64,000 nt of DNA from Patiria miniata (Eukaryota > Echinodermata > Asteroidea > Valvatida > Asterinidae), in assembly GCF_015706575.1 (NCBI RefSeq), contig NW_024037076.1, positions 3,315,614 through 3,379,613 of the forward strand, written 5' to 3'. A model generated the notes under the pieces. The model was not told where the DNA came from. It did not search any database and saw nothing but the letters and a program-made list of their open reading frames with translations. Positions 21,711-33,862 of this stretch are shown piece by piece. Within the stretch, counting starts at the first letter, position 1. The number at the start of each line of letters is the position of its first letter. The translations under genes were made by a program, and so were the position numbers.

Positions 21711-24700
21711 AAACGGTAAGGGGTTAGTTAGCCTTGTATTTTTATCAAAAAGAGGCAAAAACACATTTTTATCCAAAAATTTAAAACAGTAAGGGGTTAG
21801 CCTTGCATTTTTACCAAATAGAGGCAAAAACACATTTTTATCCAAAATTTAAAACGGTAAGGGGTTACCCTTGCATTTTTATGAAAAAGGGGCAAAAACA
21901 TGTTATTATCCAAAATTTAAAACGGTCAGGGGTTAGCCTTGTATTTTAATCAAAAAGAGGCAAAAACACATATTTATCCAAAATTTAAAACGATAAGGGG
22001 TTAACCTTGCATTTTTATTAAAAAGGGGCAAAAACACGTTATTATCCAAAATTTAAAACGGTAAGGGGTTAGCCTTGCATTTTTATCAAAAAGGGGCAAA
22101 AACACATTTTTATCCAAAATTTACAACGGTGAGCATGGTAAGGGGTTAGCCTTGCATTTTTATCAAAAAGGGGCAAAAACACATTGTTATCCAAATTTTA
22201 AAACGGTAAGGGGTTAGCCTTGCATTTTTATCAAAAAGGGGCAAAACACATTTTTATCCAAAATTTAAAACGGTGAGGGGTTAGCCTTGCATTTTTATCC
22301 AAAAGAGGCAAAAACACATTTTTATCCAAAATTTACAACAGTAAGGGGTTAGCCTTGCATTTTTATCAAAAAGGGACAAAAACACATTTTTATCCATAAT
22401 TTACAACAGTAAGGGGTTAGCCTTGAATTTTTATCAAAAAGGGGCAAAAACACATTTTTATCCATAATTTACAACGGTAAGGGGTTAGCCTTGCATTTTT
22501 ATCAAAAAAGGGCAAAAACACATTTTTATCCAAATTTTAAAACAGTAAGGGGTTAGCCTTGCATTTTTATCTAAAAGGGGCAAAAACACCTTTATTTATC
22601 CAAAATTTACAACAGTAAGGGGTTAGTCTTGTATATTTATCAAAAAGAAGCAAAAACACATTTGTATCCAAAATTTACAAGGGTAAGGGGTAAGCTTTGC
22701 ATTTTTATCAAAAAGGGGCAAACACATTTTTATCCAAAATTTTAAACGGTAAGGGGTTAGTTAGCCTTGTATTTTTATCAGAAAGAGGCAAAAACACATT
22801 TTTATCCAAAAATTTAAAACGGTAAGGGGTAAGCCTTGTATTTTTATCAGAAGGAGGCAAAAACACATTTTTATCCATAATTTACAACAGTAAGGGGTTA
22901 GCCTTGCATTTTTACCAAATAGAGGCAAAAACACATTTTTATCCAAAATTTAAAACGGTAAAGGGTTACCCTTGCATTTTTATGAAAAAGGGGCAAAAAC
23001 ACGTTATTATCCAAAATTTAAAACGGTAAGGGGTTAGCCTGGCATTTTTATCAAAAAGGGGCAAAAACACATTTTTATCCAAATTTTAAAACAGTAAGGG
23101 GTTAGCCTTGCATTTTTATCTAAAAGGGGCAAAAACACGTTATTATCCAAAATTTAAAACGGTAAGGGGTTAGCCTTGCATTTTTACCAAATAGAGGCAA
23201 AAACACATTTTTATCCAAAATTTAAAACGGTAAGGGGTTAACCTTGCATTTTATTAAAAAGGGGCAAAAACACGTTATTATCCAAAATTTAAAACGGTAA
23301 GGGGTTAGCCTTGCATTGTTATCAAAATGGGGCAAAAACACATTTTTATCCAAAATTTACAACGGTAAGCATGGTAAGGGGTTAGCCTTGCATTTTTATC
23401 AAAAAGGGGCAAAAAAACATTTTTATCCAAATTTTAAAACGGTAAGGGGTTAGCCTTGCATTTTTATCAAAAAGGGGCAAAACACATTTTTATCCAAAAT
23501 TTAAAACGGTAAGGGGTTAGCCTTGCATTTTTATCCAAAAGAGGCAAAAATCACATTTTTATCCATAATTTACAACAGTAAGGGGTTAGCCTTGCATTTT
23601 TACCAAATAGAGGCAAAAACACATTTTTATCCAAAATTTAAAACGGTAAAGGGTTACCCTTGCATTTTTATGAAAAAGGGGCAAAAACACGTTATTATCC
23701 AAAATTTAAAACGGTTAGGGGTTAGCCTGGCATTTTTATCAAAAAGGGGCAAAAACACATTTTTATCCAAATTTTAAAACAGTAAGGGGTTAGCCTTGCA
23801 TTTTTATCTAAAAGGGGCACAAACACGTTATTATCCAAAATTTAAAACGGTAAGGGGTTAGCCTTGCATTTTTACCAAATAGAGGCAAAAACACATTTTT
23901 ATCCAAAATTTAAAACGGTAAGGGGTTAACCTTGCATTTTATTAAAAAGGGGCAAAAACACGTTATTATCCAAAATTTAAAACGGTAAAGGGTTAGCCTT
24001 GCATTGTTATCAAAATGGGGCAAAAACACATTTTTATCCAAAATTTACAACGGTAAGCATGGTTAAGGGGTTAGCCTTGCATTTTTATCAAAAAGGGGCA
24101 AAAAAACATTGTTATCCAAATTTTAAAACGGTAAGGGGTTAGCCTTGCATTTTTATCAAAAAGGGGCAAAACACATTTTTATCCAAAATTTAAAACGGTA
24201 AGGGGTTAGCCTTGCATTTTTATCCAAAAGAGGCAAAAACACATTTTTATCCAAAATTTACAACAGTAAGGGGTTAGCCTTGAATTTTTATCAAAAAGGG
24301 GCAAAAACATGTTTTTATCCAAAATTTAAAACGATAAGGGGTTAACCTTGCATTTTTATTAAAAAGGGGAAAAAAAACGTTATTATCCAGAATTTAAAGC
24401 GGTAAGGGATTAGCCTTTCATTTTTATCAAAAAGGGGCAAAAACACGTTTTTATCCAAAAATTTAAAACGGTAAGGGGTAAGCCTTGCATTTTTATCAAA
24501 AAGGGGCAAAAACACATTTTGATCCAAAATTTTAAACGGTAAGGGTTAGTTAGCCTTGTATTTTTATCAAAAAGAGGCAAAAACACATTTTTATCCAAAA
24601 ATTTAAAACAGTAAGGGGTTAGCCTTGCATTTTTACCAAATAGAGGCAAAAACACATTTTTATCCAAAATTTAAAACGGAAAGGGGTTACCCTTGCATTT

Positions 24701-27700
24701 TTATGAAAAAGGGGCAAAAACATGTTATTATCCAAAATTTAAAACGGTCAGGGGTTAGCCTTGTATTTTAATCAAAAAGAGGCAAAAACACATTTTTATC
24801 CAAAATTTAAAACGATACGGGGTTAACCTTGCATTTTTATTAAAAAGGGGCAAAAACACGTTATTATCCAAAATTTAAAACGGTAAGGGGTTAGCCTTGC
24901 ATTTTTATCAAAAAGGGGCAAAAACACATTTTTATCCAAAATTTACAACGGTGAGCATGGTAAGGGGTTAGCCTTGCATTTTTATCAAAAAGGGGCAAAA
25001 CACATTTTTATCCAAAATTTAAAACGGTAAGGGGTTAGCCTTGCATTTTTATCCAAAAGGGGCAAAAACACATTTTTATCCAAAATTTACAAGGGTAAGG
25101 GGTAAGCTTTGCATTTTTATCAAAAAGGGGCAAACACATTTTTATCCAAAATTTTAAACGGTAAGGGGTTAGTTAGCCTTGTCTTTTTATCAGAAAGAGG
25201 CAAAAACACATTTTTATCCAAAAATTTAAAACGGTAAGGGGTAAGCCTTGTATTTTTATCAGAAAGAGGCAAAAACACATTTTTATCCATAATTTACAAC
25301 AGTAAGGGGTTAGCCTTGCATTTTTACCAAATAGAGGCAAAAACACATTTTTATCCAAAATTTAAAACGGTAAAGGGTTACCCTTGCATTTTTATGAAAA
25401 AGGGGCAAAAACACGTTATTATCCAAAATTTAAAAAAAAGGTAAGGGGTTAGCCTGGCATTTTTATCAAAAAGGGGCAAAAACACATTTTTATCCAAATT
25501 TTAAAACGGTAAGGGGTTAGCCTTGCATTTTTATCAAAAAGGGGCAAAACACATTTTTATCCAAAATTTAAAACGGTAAGGGGTTAGCCTTGCATTTTTA
25601 TCCAAAAGAGGCAAAAATCACATTTTTATCCATAATTTACAACAGTAAGGGGTTAGCCTTGCATTTTTACCAAATAGAGGCAAAAACACATTTTTATCCA
25701 AAATTTAAAACGGTAAAGGGTTACCCTTGCATTTTTATGAAAAAGGGGCAAAAACACGTTATTATCCAAAATTTAAAACGGTTAGGGGTTAGCCTGGCAT
25801 TTTTATCAAAAAGGGGCAAAAACACATTTTTATCCAAATTTTAAAACAGTAAGGGGTTAGCCTTGCATTTTTATCTAAAAGGGGCACAAACACGTTATTA
25901 TCCAAAATTTAAAACGGTAAGGGGTTAGCCTTGCATTTTTACCAAATAGAGGCAAAAACACATTTTTATCCAAAATTTAAAACGGTAAGGGGTTAACCTT
26001 GCATTTTATTAAAAAGGGGCAAAAACACGTTATTATCCAAAATTTAAAACGGTAAGGGGTTAGCCTTGCATTGTTATCAAAATGGGGCAAAAACACATTT
26101 TTATCCAAAATTTACAACGGTAAGCATGGTAAGGGGTTAGCCTTGCATTTTTATCAAAAAGGGGCAAAAAAACATTGTTATCCAAATTTTAAAACGGTAA
26201 GGGGTTAGCCTTGCATTTTTATCAAAAAGGGGCAAAACACATTTTTATCCAAAATTTAAAACGGTAAGGGGTTAGCCTTGCATTTTTATCCAAAAGAGGC
26301 AAAAACACATTTTTATCCAAAATTTACAACAGTAAGGGGTTAGCCTTGAATTTTTATCAAAAAGGGGCAAAAACATGTTTTTATCCAAAATTTAAAACGA
26401 TAAGGGGTTAACCTTGCATTTTTATTAAAAAGGGGCAAAAACACGTTATTATCCAGAATTTAAAGCGGTAAGGGATTAGCCTTTCATTTTTATCAAAAAG
26501 GGGCAAAAACACGTTTTTATCCAAAAATTTAAAACGGTAAGGGGTAAGCCTTGCATTTTTATCAAAAAGGGGCAAAAACACATTTTGATCCAAAATTTTA
26601 AACGGTAAGGGGTTAGTTAGCCTTGTATTTTTATCAAAAAGAGCCAAAAACACATTTTTATCCAAAAATTTAAAACAGTAAGGGGTTAGCCTTGCATTTT
26701 TACCAAATAGAGGCAAAAACACATTTTTATCCAAAATTTAAAACGGAAAGGGGTTACCCTTGCATTTTTATGAAAAAGGGGCAAAAACATGTTATTATCC
26801 AAAATTTAAAACGGTCAGGGGTTAGCCTTGTATTTTAAATCAAAAAGAGGCAAAAACACATTTTTATCCAAAATTTAAAACGATACGGGGTTAACCTTGC
26901 ATTTTTATTAAAAAGGGGCAAAAACACGTTATTATCCAAAATTTAAAACGGTAAGGGGTTAGCCTTGCATTTTTTTTCAAAAAGGGGCAAAAACACATTT
27001 TTATCCAAAATTTACAACGGTGAGCATGGTAAGGGGTTAGCCTTGCATTTTTATCAAAAAGGGGCAAAAACACATTGTTATCCAAATTTTAAAACGGTAA
27101 GGGGTTAGCCTTGCATTTTTATCAAAAAGGGGCAAAACACATTTTTATCCAAAATTTAAAACGGTGAGGGGTTAGCCTTGCATTTTTATCCAAAAGAGGC
27201 AAAAACACAATTTTATCCAAAATTTACAACAGTAAGGGGTTAGCCTTGCATTTTTATCAAAAAGGGACAAAAACACATTTTTATCCATAATTTACAACAG
27301 TAAGGGGTTAGCCTTGAATTTTTATCAAAAAGGGGCAAAAACACATTTTTATCCATAATTTACAACGGTAAGGGGTTAGCCTTGCATTTTTATCAAAAAA
27401 GGGCAAAAACACATTTTTATCCAAATTTTAAAACAGTAAGGGGTTAGCCTTGTATATTTATCAAAAAGAAGCAAAAACACATTTTTATCCAAAATTTGCA
27501 ACGGTAAGGGGTAAGCTTTGCATTTTTATCAAAAAGGGGCAAAAACACATTTTTATCCAAAATTTTAAACGGTAAGGGGTTAGTTAGCCTTGAATTTTTA
27601 TCAGAAAGAGGCAAAAACACATTTTTATCCAAAAATTTAAAACGGTAAGGGGTAAGCCTTGTATTTTTATCAGAAAGAGGCAAAAACACATTTTTATTCA

Positions 27701-28800
27701 TAATTTACAACAGTAAGGGGTTAGCCTTGCATTTTTACCAAATAGAGGCAAAAACACATTTTTATCCAAAATTTAAAACGGTAAGGGGTTAACCTTGCAT
27801 TTTTATTAAAAAGGGGCAAAAACACGTTATTATCCAAAATTTAAAACGGTAAGGGGTTAGCCTTGCATTGTTATCAAAAAGGGGCAAAAACACATTTTTA
27901 TCCAAAATTTGTATTTTTATCAAAAAGGGGCAAAAACACATTTTTATCCAAAATTTAGAAAGATAAGGGGTTTACCTTGCATTTTTATTAAAAAGGGGCA
28001 AAAAACACGTTATTATCCAAAATTTAAAACGGTAAGGGGTTAGCCTTGCATTTTTATCAAAAAGGGGCAAAAACACATTTTTATCCAAAATTTACAACGG
28101 TAAGGGGTTAGCCTTGCATTTTTATGAAATAGGGGCAAAAACACATTTTTATCCAAAATTTAAAACGGTCAGGGGTTAGCCTTGTATTTTAATCAAAAAG
28201 AGGCAAAAACACATTTTTATCCAAAATTTAAAACGGTATGGGGTTAACCTGGCATTTTTATGAAAAAGGGGCAAAAACACATTTTATCCAAAATTTAAAA
28301 GGGTAAGGGGTTAGCCTTGCATTTTTATCAAAAAGGGGCAAAAACACATTTTTATCGAAAATTTAAAACGGTAAGGGGTTAGCCTTGCATTTTTATCAAA
28401 AAGAGGCAAAAACACATTTTTATCCAAAATTTAAAACGGTCAGGGGTTAACTGCATTTTTATGAAAAAAGAGGCAAAAACACATTTTTATCCAAAATTTA
28501 CAACGGTAAGGGGTTAGCCTTGCATTTTTATCAAAAAGGGGCACAAACACATTTTTTATCCAAAATTTAAAACGATAAGGGGTTAGCCTGGCATTTTTAT
28601 CAAAAAGGGGCAAAAACACATTTTTATCCAAAATTTGTATTTTTATCAAAAAGGGGCAAAAACACATTATCAAAAATTTAAAACGGTAAGGGGTTAGCCT
28701 TGTACATGTACATGTATTTTTATCAAAAAGAGGCAAAAACACATTCGTATCCATAATTTACAACGGTAAGGGGATAGCCTTACATTTCTATCAAAAACAT
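21711..28800 (+). repeat. 68-bp satellite, right part, homogenised core
   Basis: Continues the array cut at 15851. About 104 units are arranged in higher-order blocks. The marker GGTAAGGGGTTAGTTAGCC lies at the starts of blocks near 21714, 24537 and 26604. The segment 23523-23777 translates identically to 25590-25844 (offset 2,067 bp). The unit with ACAAGGGTAAGGGGTAAGC recurs at 22677 and 25089 (offset 2,412). So three successive blocks differ mainly by gain or loss of whole units. Confidence 0.95.
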
Positions 28801-30480
28801 GAATAAGGGTAAAGCTTTGCATTTTGATCAAATGGGGGGAAGTTAAGATTTTATCACAAAGTTGTAATGGTAAGGGGTTAGCCTTGCATTTGTATCAAGA
28901 AAAGGATGAAAACCAACTTTTTTATCCAAATTCAAAACGGGCAAGAGTAAACTTTTATCACAAATTCAAAACAGTAAGGTGCCTTGCATTTTTATCGAAA
29001 TGGGGGAAGTTACATTTTTATCACAAATTCAAATCGGTAAGGGGTTAGCCTTGCATTTTATCAAAATGGGAGAAAAGTTAATTTTTATCACAAATTCAAA
29101 ATGGTAATGCGTTAATAGTCTTGCATTCTGATTAAAATTGGACAAAAATTTAGTTCATTATAAAAAAAATTGAAATGGTAAGACCTTGTTTTTTCTTTGT
29201 TAAACCGAACTCCATCAACAGAACATCAAAGAAAGAGAAATAACATTGTAAAGTACGGGTCAAAAGTTAACTTTTTATCACAAATTCAAAACAGTAAGGG
29301 GTTAGCCATGCATTTTTATAAAAACTGGTCAAAAGCAAATTTTTATCACAAAATCAAAAAGGCTAGGTGTTAGCTTTGCATTTTTATAAAAATGGAGGGA
29401 AATGTACTTTTTAACACAAATTATAACGGTAAGGGGTTAGCATTGCATTTTTTTTCAAAACGGGGTAAGCGTTAACTTTTGATCACAAAATCAAAACGGA
29501 AATGGGTTAGTTAGTGCAAGTTAGCCTTGCATTTTTATCAAAAACGGGGCAAAAAAACCTTTTTATCCTTGCATTTTTATCAAAATGGGGGAAAGCTAAG
29601 TTTGTATCACATATTCAAAACGGTAAGGGCTAATGAAGGGGTTAGCCTTGCATTTTATCAAACTGGGGGAAAGTTAACTTTTTATCACAAATTCAAAACG
29701 GTAAGGGCTTATGAAGGGGTTAGCCTTGCATTTTTATCAAAATGGGGGAAAATTAAGTTTTATCACAAATTCAAAACGGTAAGGGGTTAGCCTTGCATTT
29801 TTATCAAAATGGGGGAAAGTTAACTTTTTATCACAAATTCATAACAGTAAGGGCTAATGAAGGGGTTAGCCTTGCATTTTTATCAAAATGGGGGAAAATT
29901 AAGTTTTTATCACAAATTCAAAACGGTAAGGGGTTAGCCTTGCATTTTTATCAAAATGGGAGAAAGTTAAGTTTTTATCACAAATTCAAAACGGCAAGGG
30001 GTTAGCCTTGCATTTTTATCAAAATGGGGGAAAGTTACGTTTTTATCACAAAATCAAAACGGTAAGGGGTTAGCCTTGCATTTTTTTTTTCAAAACAGGG
30101 CAAAATTTTTTTTATCACAAATTCAAAGCGGTAGTGGATTAGCCTTTCATTTTTATCAAAAAGGGACAAAAAGAATTATTTATCACATATTCGAACCGGT
30201 TCGTGGTTAGCCTTGAATTTTTATCATAAACTGGTCAAAAGTTAACTTTTCATCAGATATTCAAAACTGTAAAGGATTAGCCTCGCATTTTTATCAAAAA
30301 GGGGCAAAAACAAACTTAGTTTTTATGGTAGTTTTTATCAAAAAATAGCACGAACGTAAATTTTCATCAAAATTTCAATACGGTAAGGGTTAGCCTTGCA
30401 TTTTTATAAAAATGGGGAAAGTTAAGTTTTTATCACAAATTCAATACGATAAGGGCTTACCATTTACTTTTTATCAAAAC
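28801..30480 (+). repeat. 68-bp satellite, diverged right edge
   Basis: Units here keep GGTAAGGGGTTAGCCTTGCA but have TTTTTATCACAAATTCAAAA and AAAATGGGGGAAAGTTAAC in place of the core variant. Length varies, some units carry an extra GGGCTAATGAAGGGG, and identity falls toward 30480. The core is uniform and the edge is not, as expected when unequal exchange rarely reaches the array end. Confidence 0.9.
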
Positions 30481-30864
30481 ATGTTCAACTTATGCCTGTG
30501 CAAATCCGAAGGTAAAAGTGGCGAACAAGACATTGTTTAGACTTACCACTTAGACGACTTGCATGATGTCAGACTTCTTGGGTGTATTGTTTCAAAATGA
30601 ATGTGTAAATTGCAAGTTTGCATCGACAGGTCTCGCATATTACCAAGAAAAATTACCGCAAATAAATGTTTAACTGGAAAATACAAGACTACCTAGTCGA
30701 GCCTTAAGCCGAACTGTTTACAAAATCAGTCACAAGTCATCACAAGTTAACTAAGAGTCATTCAGTCTCAAATCTATTCAACGTGACTGATCTGGTTACA
30801 TCTCTGCCCAAAACAGCCAAGTCCAGTTCTGCCCTCTGCAAATCTTGGGTGTCGGCAAGCTCAC
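30481..30864. other. Single-copy DNA right of the 68-bp array
   Basis: No gene seen except that the minus-strand exon candidate at 30865-30942 could extend into this stretch as a terminal exon, to a stop just above 30800. Confidence 0.4.
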
Positions 30865-30942
30865 CTTGGCCCCCTCTCCAAGTCTCTTGTCCAGTTTTTC
30901 ACACTCCTTGTTGACAATGTGATCAACCTCATTCTCATCAAT
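30865..30942 (-). CDS. Candidate internal exon of an unknown gene
   Basis: On the minus strand an acceptor (TTTCCATTCAG) is followed by 26 open codons, IDENEVDHIVNKECEKLDKR then LGEGAK, and a good donor (AAG then GTGAGC). The composition (charged, helix-like, no stops) suits real coding. If the donor is not used, the frame runs on 22 codons to a stop, so it could also be a last exon. I do not recognise the family. The exon at 32252-32420 on the same strand ends in phase 2, which does not fit this frame directly, so at least one exon between them would be missing or unseen. Confidence 0.45.
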
Positions 30943-32251
30943 CTGAATGGAAAAAAAGTAACAAAAGTTTCATTTAAAACAACATTTTCTCTGTATCTCT
31001 GGTAACTGTGATTTTACAAAACTTGCCACAAATTTGTTTCCATGTGATACTTCAAATGCTTGGCACTGAAAGCTTAGTTCTTTATTTTTCTGCTCCTGTA
31101 GTATTGAATAGTTATCTTTGGTTCAAGTTAGGGCACATCTTAAAAGTTGAAATGTTCCAATTCCATAAGCTTCTTTTTGGAGCACTGTGTGTTCCCAATG
31201 TGTTCCCAACTGTGGCCTAATTACAGAAGTTATTTCTGCACCAGGCGATTTTGACTTTGACTCAACCATGTGTCCCGTCCGAAATTTCAAGTTAGAATGA
31301 TTTGCTCTTCTTTTGACATTGACCTTCAATACTTTAAAACATAAATCAAATGGCCATTTGTGCTCGTTTTGTTTTGGCATGGTACAAAAACCTGGCTACA
31401 CTTTTAAAACAATTTGGAACAGCGACTCAACTTCAAAGTGGCATTTGAAAGGACCATGGCACATCTTGATTTTAGACGTAAATCCACTCATGAGCTAGTA
31501 TATAATATTTGAGCAGATTCGCTGATTAATTATGCAACACCTCTAGATTTTGACCAATCAGAGGGCACTTTCTATATCAGGCCTTCGGTCATTCACCAAT
31601 TGTCGCATCATATACATGATTAAAAAAAAACCTCCAGACACAACATGGGATACGCTGTGAATTGAGCACACAAAGGCTGTGGTCAGGCACTCTGTGTTAT
31701 GTTACGCGATACACCCCTAGCTTGTCTAGATTCTATAGATCTAGGCCCGGCCGTTGTTTTAGTATAAAACACTGCATCGGAATCAACCAATCACACTTGT
31801 ACATGTTGTCAAGATTTCTGAATGAAATTACGTCCTGATTTAACGTTGACTCTGATTGGCTACCGTAGCTCATGGCACAGCACACATTTGCATTCCTAGA
31901 CGTTTGAATGGAGTTAGGGCTAGAACGGGTGATACTCAGACTACTCATGAGCTGAACCTAATGCAAACTGCTGCAAATCTACAGCAGGTTTGCCTGTCTG
32001 AGACATGAGGATAAAATTACGACTGTTGGACAAAAACTCAGTTTTGAGCCGCCATCTACACTTTTAGTGTAAAATTTGTTTGGACAAACATGGTCAGTGA
32101 TTGGTAATTATCTGTTCAATGGTAATTTCACCTTTGTGAAATGAAAATCTAGTTGGGCTTACTGATTTTTGGGATGGCTTGACTCTTGATCGCCAGTCGG
32201 AACCATGTGGATATGAATTGCCAAATAAACACAAGATGTGAGTAAACTTAC
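30943..32251. other. Single-copy DNA between two minus-strand exon candidates
   Basis: No further exon could be supported. Related CATGAGCTAGTAT (31488) and ATACTCAGACTACTCATGAG (31930) sequences flank about 440 bp and might be the ends of an old element, but the match is too short to call. Confidence 0.35.
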
Positions 32252-32420
32252 TTGTTGAGTTCTCTGGGCATGTTTGCCCTTTCCAGCAACTGGCACAGCA
32301 ATGGTTCCATGTTGCTAGACTCCAGCCCATCAAGCTGGACGTCGATACACAGCAGACTGTTCAAGATCTCCCTCCCTTCCAGAGCCTCAAACTCCGCCCC
32401 CTTCCCGAGCCCTCCCATGC
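32252..32420 (-). CDS. Candidate internal exon of an unknown gene
   Basis: Minus-strand acceptor TACTCTTTGTTGTAG, then 55 open codons beginning MGGLGKGAEFEALEGREILN and including SLLCIDVQLDGLESSNMEPL and QLLERANMPRELN, then a strong donor (AACAA then GTAAGT). It enters in phase 1 and leaves in phase 2. The amphipathic, leucine-rich sequence looks like a real helical protein exon. The family is not recognised. A plus-strand donor-like GTAAGT at 32449 offers a competing reading, but the plus-strand translation (serine/proline-rich) is less protein-like. Confidence 0.5.
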
Positions 32421-32487
32421 CTACAACAAAGAGTAGCCGCCGAAGAAGCGTAAGTAAGCCCAGGAGTCATCATTGATGCATTGGACA

Positions 32488-32607
32488 TCATGGATCGCTA
32501 TCAGCGGGGCCGTTTTGGTGTCTAGTTGGGTGTCTTGGACGAAACGACTCAGGAGACGTTGGAGGATTTAGTGCGGCCTGCTGGGGAGAGGCTTGCGACG
32601 GACTCAT
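32488..32607 (-). CDS. Short proline-rich open frame upstream of the minus-strand exon
   Basis: Starts MSPSQASPQQAALNPPTSPE and ends DSDP, 39 codons. It lies 67 bp upstream of the exon above on the same strand, preceded by a CCCCAG acceptor-like site. No donor at its end links it in frame to the next exon, so it is either a separate small frame or chance. Confidence 0.2.
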   Translation of the reverse strand: MSPSQASPQQAALNPPTSPESFRPRHPTRHQNGPADSDP

Positions 32608-32699
32608 GAGAGAAAAGCTGGGGAGAACCAAGAAGGAACACTCGGTGTCAGGTGGCTTGGAATTTATGCTAGCAGTAACTCTGCATTTGGGTTTCTAAT

Positions 32700-33862
32700 A
32701 AAGCAGTTTAACCCATTCATAAAGACATGAATGATTTCAAGTGAATCGATCTGGAGCAAAACATTACCTAAACATGGGCACAACAAGCCAATAACCTATA
32801 ATGAAATTGAGTACAATCAAATCGTCTTTTACTGAATCAAATACGACTCTTCTGAAAAGCTATTTTAACAGGTTTTTAAAAATAATATTAAAGGCGTATA
32901 GGATCATTTGCATCTAATCAGATCAGACTGGTTTTTAAACGTGTACATACCGGTACAAACATGTACATGTATACCGTACAAAATTTTCTTTTGCTGTAAT
33001 TTTCAGATATAGAAGGATTTGGGGGGTAAGTATTTAATAGCAAGTATTTTAACACTGACCTATTTAAAGTTTTGTGTTCATAGATGCTGGGAAAACCAAG
33101 AAAAAAATGCTGTTCTTGTCTTGTAGTATGGTTCCTCACCCTACTTCAGACAAAACAGCGTCAGGGAATTGTACCGATAGGGTCAAGGAACCAGACTAGC
33201 TGGCTTGCTCGCACTCACGGATGTGTAACCGATTGCAAACAAAATGTGTACTTACTATAATTGGCAAATTGGGGGAGTATTGAAAACAGTCAGGTTTTTC
33301 CAACGATGGTCGGCCGACAATCATTGGAAATTGATACAAAAATTCCACTTTTCTGGAAAATGACAGCACACCAGGTGCCATGATTTCATAGGACACTTGA
33401 GACTATTATTCACTGAAATTTCATAATTATTTAGTAATTTTGTTTTTTGATGTTTGCAAATGTTGCATACCGCGGTATTAACTTTTACACCCCACAAAAT
33501 AATTCCGTCTGTCTTGCCTTTTAAAATAAAGATCTTCCCTTTTTTTACAATGACCTTTTTATTTTCTAAACGGACTTTCCTACAATGCAGGTGATATTAT
33601 GCCTCTTCTGTCAATAAAGTCAAGTACTTAATCGCAGATCGGTGGTACATTTCCGCCAAACGAACAGCCCCTAGGCTTAGTCCGCCGTTCTTTAACTATA
33701 TCCCCCCTTGCGTCAGGGTAACCGCTCATCCTTGTGCGAGGTTAATAAATATTTGTGTGGGTTAAGGCCAGGTCCAATTCCATCCTTCAATCAGGTCAGA
33801 CTGTCGGGTCACCTAGTTATTCCCGCCACAAAGGGTGTAGGCCTATAGCTCGTTTCGCCACA
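32700..33862. other. AT-rich intergenic DNA with an old palindromic element
   Basis: No gene. At 33298-33334 an imperfect palindrome (CCAACGATGGTCGGCCGAC and its rough complement) resembles the perfect palindrome at 38249-38282. Nearby AAGGAACCAGACTAGC at 33184 resembles the arms at 38381 and 38447. These are probably remains of one repeat family. Confidence 0.5.

Noticed and set aside
14050-30480. Possible CRISPR array because of regular repeats
   Set aside because: Units are contiguous with no unique spacers, the genome is eukaryotic, and no cas-like genes are present.
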